Assembly: GCF_008831285.2 (NCBI RefSeq)
Contig: NC_045147.1
Location: forward strand, 17,152,854 to 17,216,853
DNA length: 64,000 bases
Direction: 5' to 3'
Source: Nymphaea colorata
Taxonomy: Eukaryota > Streptophyta > Magnoliopsida > Nymphaeales > Nymphaeaceae
Part shown: one piece after another, positions 62,100 to 64,000 of the stretch
Layout: each line of letters begins with the position of its first letter
Numbering within the stretch: the first letter of the stretch is position 1
Notes under the pieces: generated by a model
What the model saw: the letters and a program-made list of their open reading frames with translations, nothing else
What the model was told of the DNA's origin: nothing
The model's database searches: none
Translations under genes and position numbers: made by a program

Positions 62100-64000
62100 T
62101 TTTGATAAAAATCCAACCTTTTAAAGCCAGATTAATATTTATCAAATTTATTTCCTGCGGACGTTGGCATCCTTAAATCCTACTTGATCAGTAAGACCAT
62201 GTCAATTTTCTATCTACAAAATCAGTCATACAAATTACCATTCTGTGCTACATTTAGAAAAAAAAAAAAAGATGTGCTAGATTCAGCTGTTTTTCATTAG
62301 TTACAATCTAGTTACTTTAAATATATGCAGTTGGCTTGAAAAGACTGGCCTGACAAGCAGAGAATTCCTAATATTTTAGTCATTATTGTGTGCCATGCAC
62401 AACCATATATATTATCTTTTTGTTCACTGAATATCCCTCGCTCCCTCCTCTCTTCAGAGTAAGGAAAAGATGGAGAAATGGGGTCAGCTACCAGGCAGGA
62501 AAAATCGAAGGCGGCCGTGCAGAAAGCAAAACAACTCAATTGGGGAGCGGTGGGGGCAGCGAGAGAGAGCGGCGGGTAAGAGAGAGATGCAAGTTGGCCA
62601 ATAATATAATCTCAACCACAAGCCGGAAGGGGTGGCTCGTCGATTCAGTGAAGAGCCATCGTACTCTCCTCAGCTGTGGCCGTTCCATGCGCAGGAGGGC
62701 CAACTTGGAAAAACAAGAACTAAAGAAAGAAAGATTTGGAAGAAGAAAATAAATGAAAATTGTGTGGTGGAAATGGAAGCGAAAGAAGGTGCCCGACCGA
62801 CCGCTTGCTGTGTAAACCTAGTTACTTTGAAAGAGACGTGGTGTACGAGCGTTCTTCTTCTTTCTTCTGTACTGCGGAAAAAGATAAAGAGAGGAGGTAG
62901 CTAGCGGAGCAGGTGGGCAATCTAGACAACTGACCGAAATCGAGGAACATGCATCGTCACGTACGCCAAGTTGCCTGCCGATCGAGCCCCACTTTCTGGT
63001 TCATCTTTTTCCATGATTCTTCACGGATCGTCATACATCCTTGTTGAAAAGCTAAGCTGACGACATGACGCAACGAGAACCTCCCAAAGGAATGATCCCA
63101 TCATGACGAGAACAGTGATAATGATCGGTCATGGTTAATTCGGAGATCATTATCTTACAATGGTGTTTCTCTGTATACACACCAGCGGGCCATCTTTGGA
63201 AGTATTCACCTCTGCATGTTCACTTTTTTCTTGTTGTTCGAAGATCATTCTACTAGGTGGCATGGTAAAAACAGATCAGTACTCTAAGCGCGAACATATG
63301 CTAATTTTAAATTGATCGCTTGATTCCACTCTGTGAAAACAAGAGTGCTTGCATCGTGTGGTTCAGAACTACCACGTACGTTCTTGGCGATCGTCAAGGA
63401 TATTCAAATATGGGTCGAAGGGCAGTTATATATATGTATGTATGTCAGTATGCGTATCTGCTTTTATGTTGTCTCTCGATCTCAGTTCATGAGGTGAAAT
63501 CCAGACCATCAATCCTGGCTTTATGCAACTCCAAGCGTGCATGCATGAGAAAGCTCAGACGATAGATGGTAGTCTTGAGACGTAATATTGGTTTTTTGAC
63601 ATGACTCCATTTCCGTTCCCCTCTTGCCACCTATTATTCCTTTGCCTTCAGCTTGAGATATATGTTATATATAGACCAATTTATCAATTCATATTCTTTG
63701 TTAGTCCCATGACTGACGCAAGTGTAATATTTCAAGTGTGAGTGGATAGTCAAAAAACTTTAAATGTTCACTTCTGAAAATAAATACTTGCGAATTAAAT
63801 TGATGTAATTATATTGCAGTTCGAAAGTGTCCCGGCCGTCCGTTTTGGCAAAGACGTACTGACCGCCTTCATGGTCTACATTGATCTGTCAATCAGAAGG
63901 CCTGCAACTAAGCTAGACCCGAGATAGTTGCTCTAAAGCACATCTAACCAATAAGTTTTGTGAAAGGTGAGACTGGTTTCTGTTTCTGTGTCTGTTTTCT
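62100..64000. other. Right-hand end, no gene recognised
   Basis: A purine-rich stretch at 62460-62900 carries several short plus-strand ORFs without family motifs. The last kilobase is AT-rich. Any gene here would have to start or end outside the window. Confidence 0.45.

Overview
The window is nuclear DNA of a flowering plant. It holds intron-rich genes for plant-specific or plant-typical proteins: an EXORDIUM-type cell-wall protein, a class III peroxidase, plastid phylloquinone synthesis, a RABA-class GTPase and assimilatory nitrate reductase. Exons are GC-richer than the AT-rich introns, (GA)n and (TA)n microsatellites are frequent, and LINE, Ty1-copia and MITE debris fills the gaps. The sequence does not settle which angiosperm lineage this is.

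Layout, left to right. Positions 1-4000 carry the 3' five exons of a nitronate monooxygenase on the plus strand; its first exon lies off the left edge. An intronless EXORDIUM-like gene follows (5984-6910, plus). At about 9432-10612 lies a decayed copy of the 5' part of a TBC-domain Rab-GAP gene. From 15 kb to 53 kb every recognised gene is on the minus strand: class III peroxidase (15252-16919), the plastid 1,4-dihydroxy-2-naphthoate polyprenyltransferase MenA/ABC4 in ten exons (21601-24637), a RABA4-type small GTPase with one 4-kb intron (27679-32365), a multiply broken aldo-keto reductase pseudogene (35505-38386), a seven-exon OB-fold/zinc-ribbon protein of RPA1/MEIOB type (40303-46157), and a complete four-exon nitrate reductase (48291-53323). 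The right-hand 10.5 kb is gene-poor and repeat-rich: a related pair of small MITE-like elements, a copia gag fossil, and unassigned exon-like stretches.

The genes do not form a pathway cluster. Two act on nitrogen compounds (nitronate monooxygenase and nitrate reductase), but they lie 45 kb apart on opposite strands. The most unusual items are: the two host pseudogenes, which keep their ancestral splice layout; a decayed duplicate of an exon start sitting just upstream of the genuine exon 4 in the OB-fold gene; and several exon-like open stretches with good splice borders that match no gene I recognise. I found no RNA gene, no CRISPR array and no clearly new multi-gene system.
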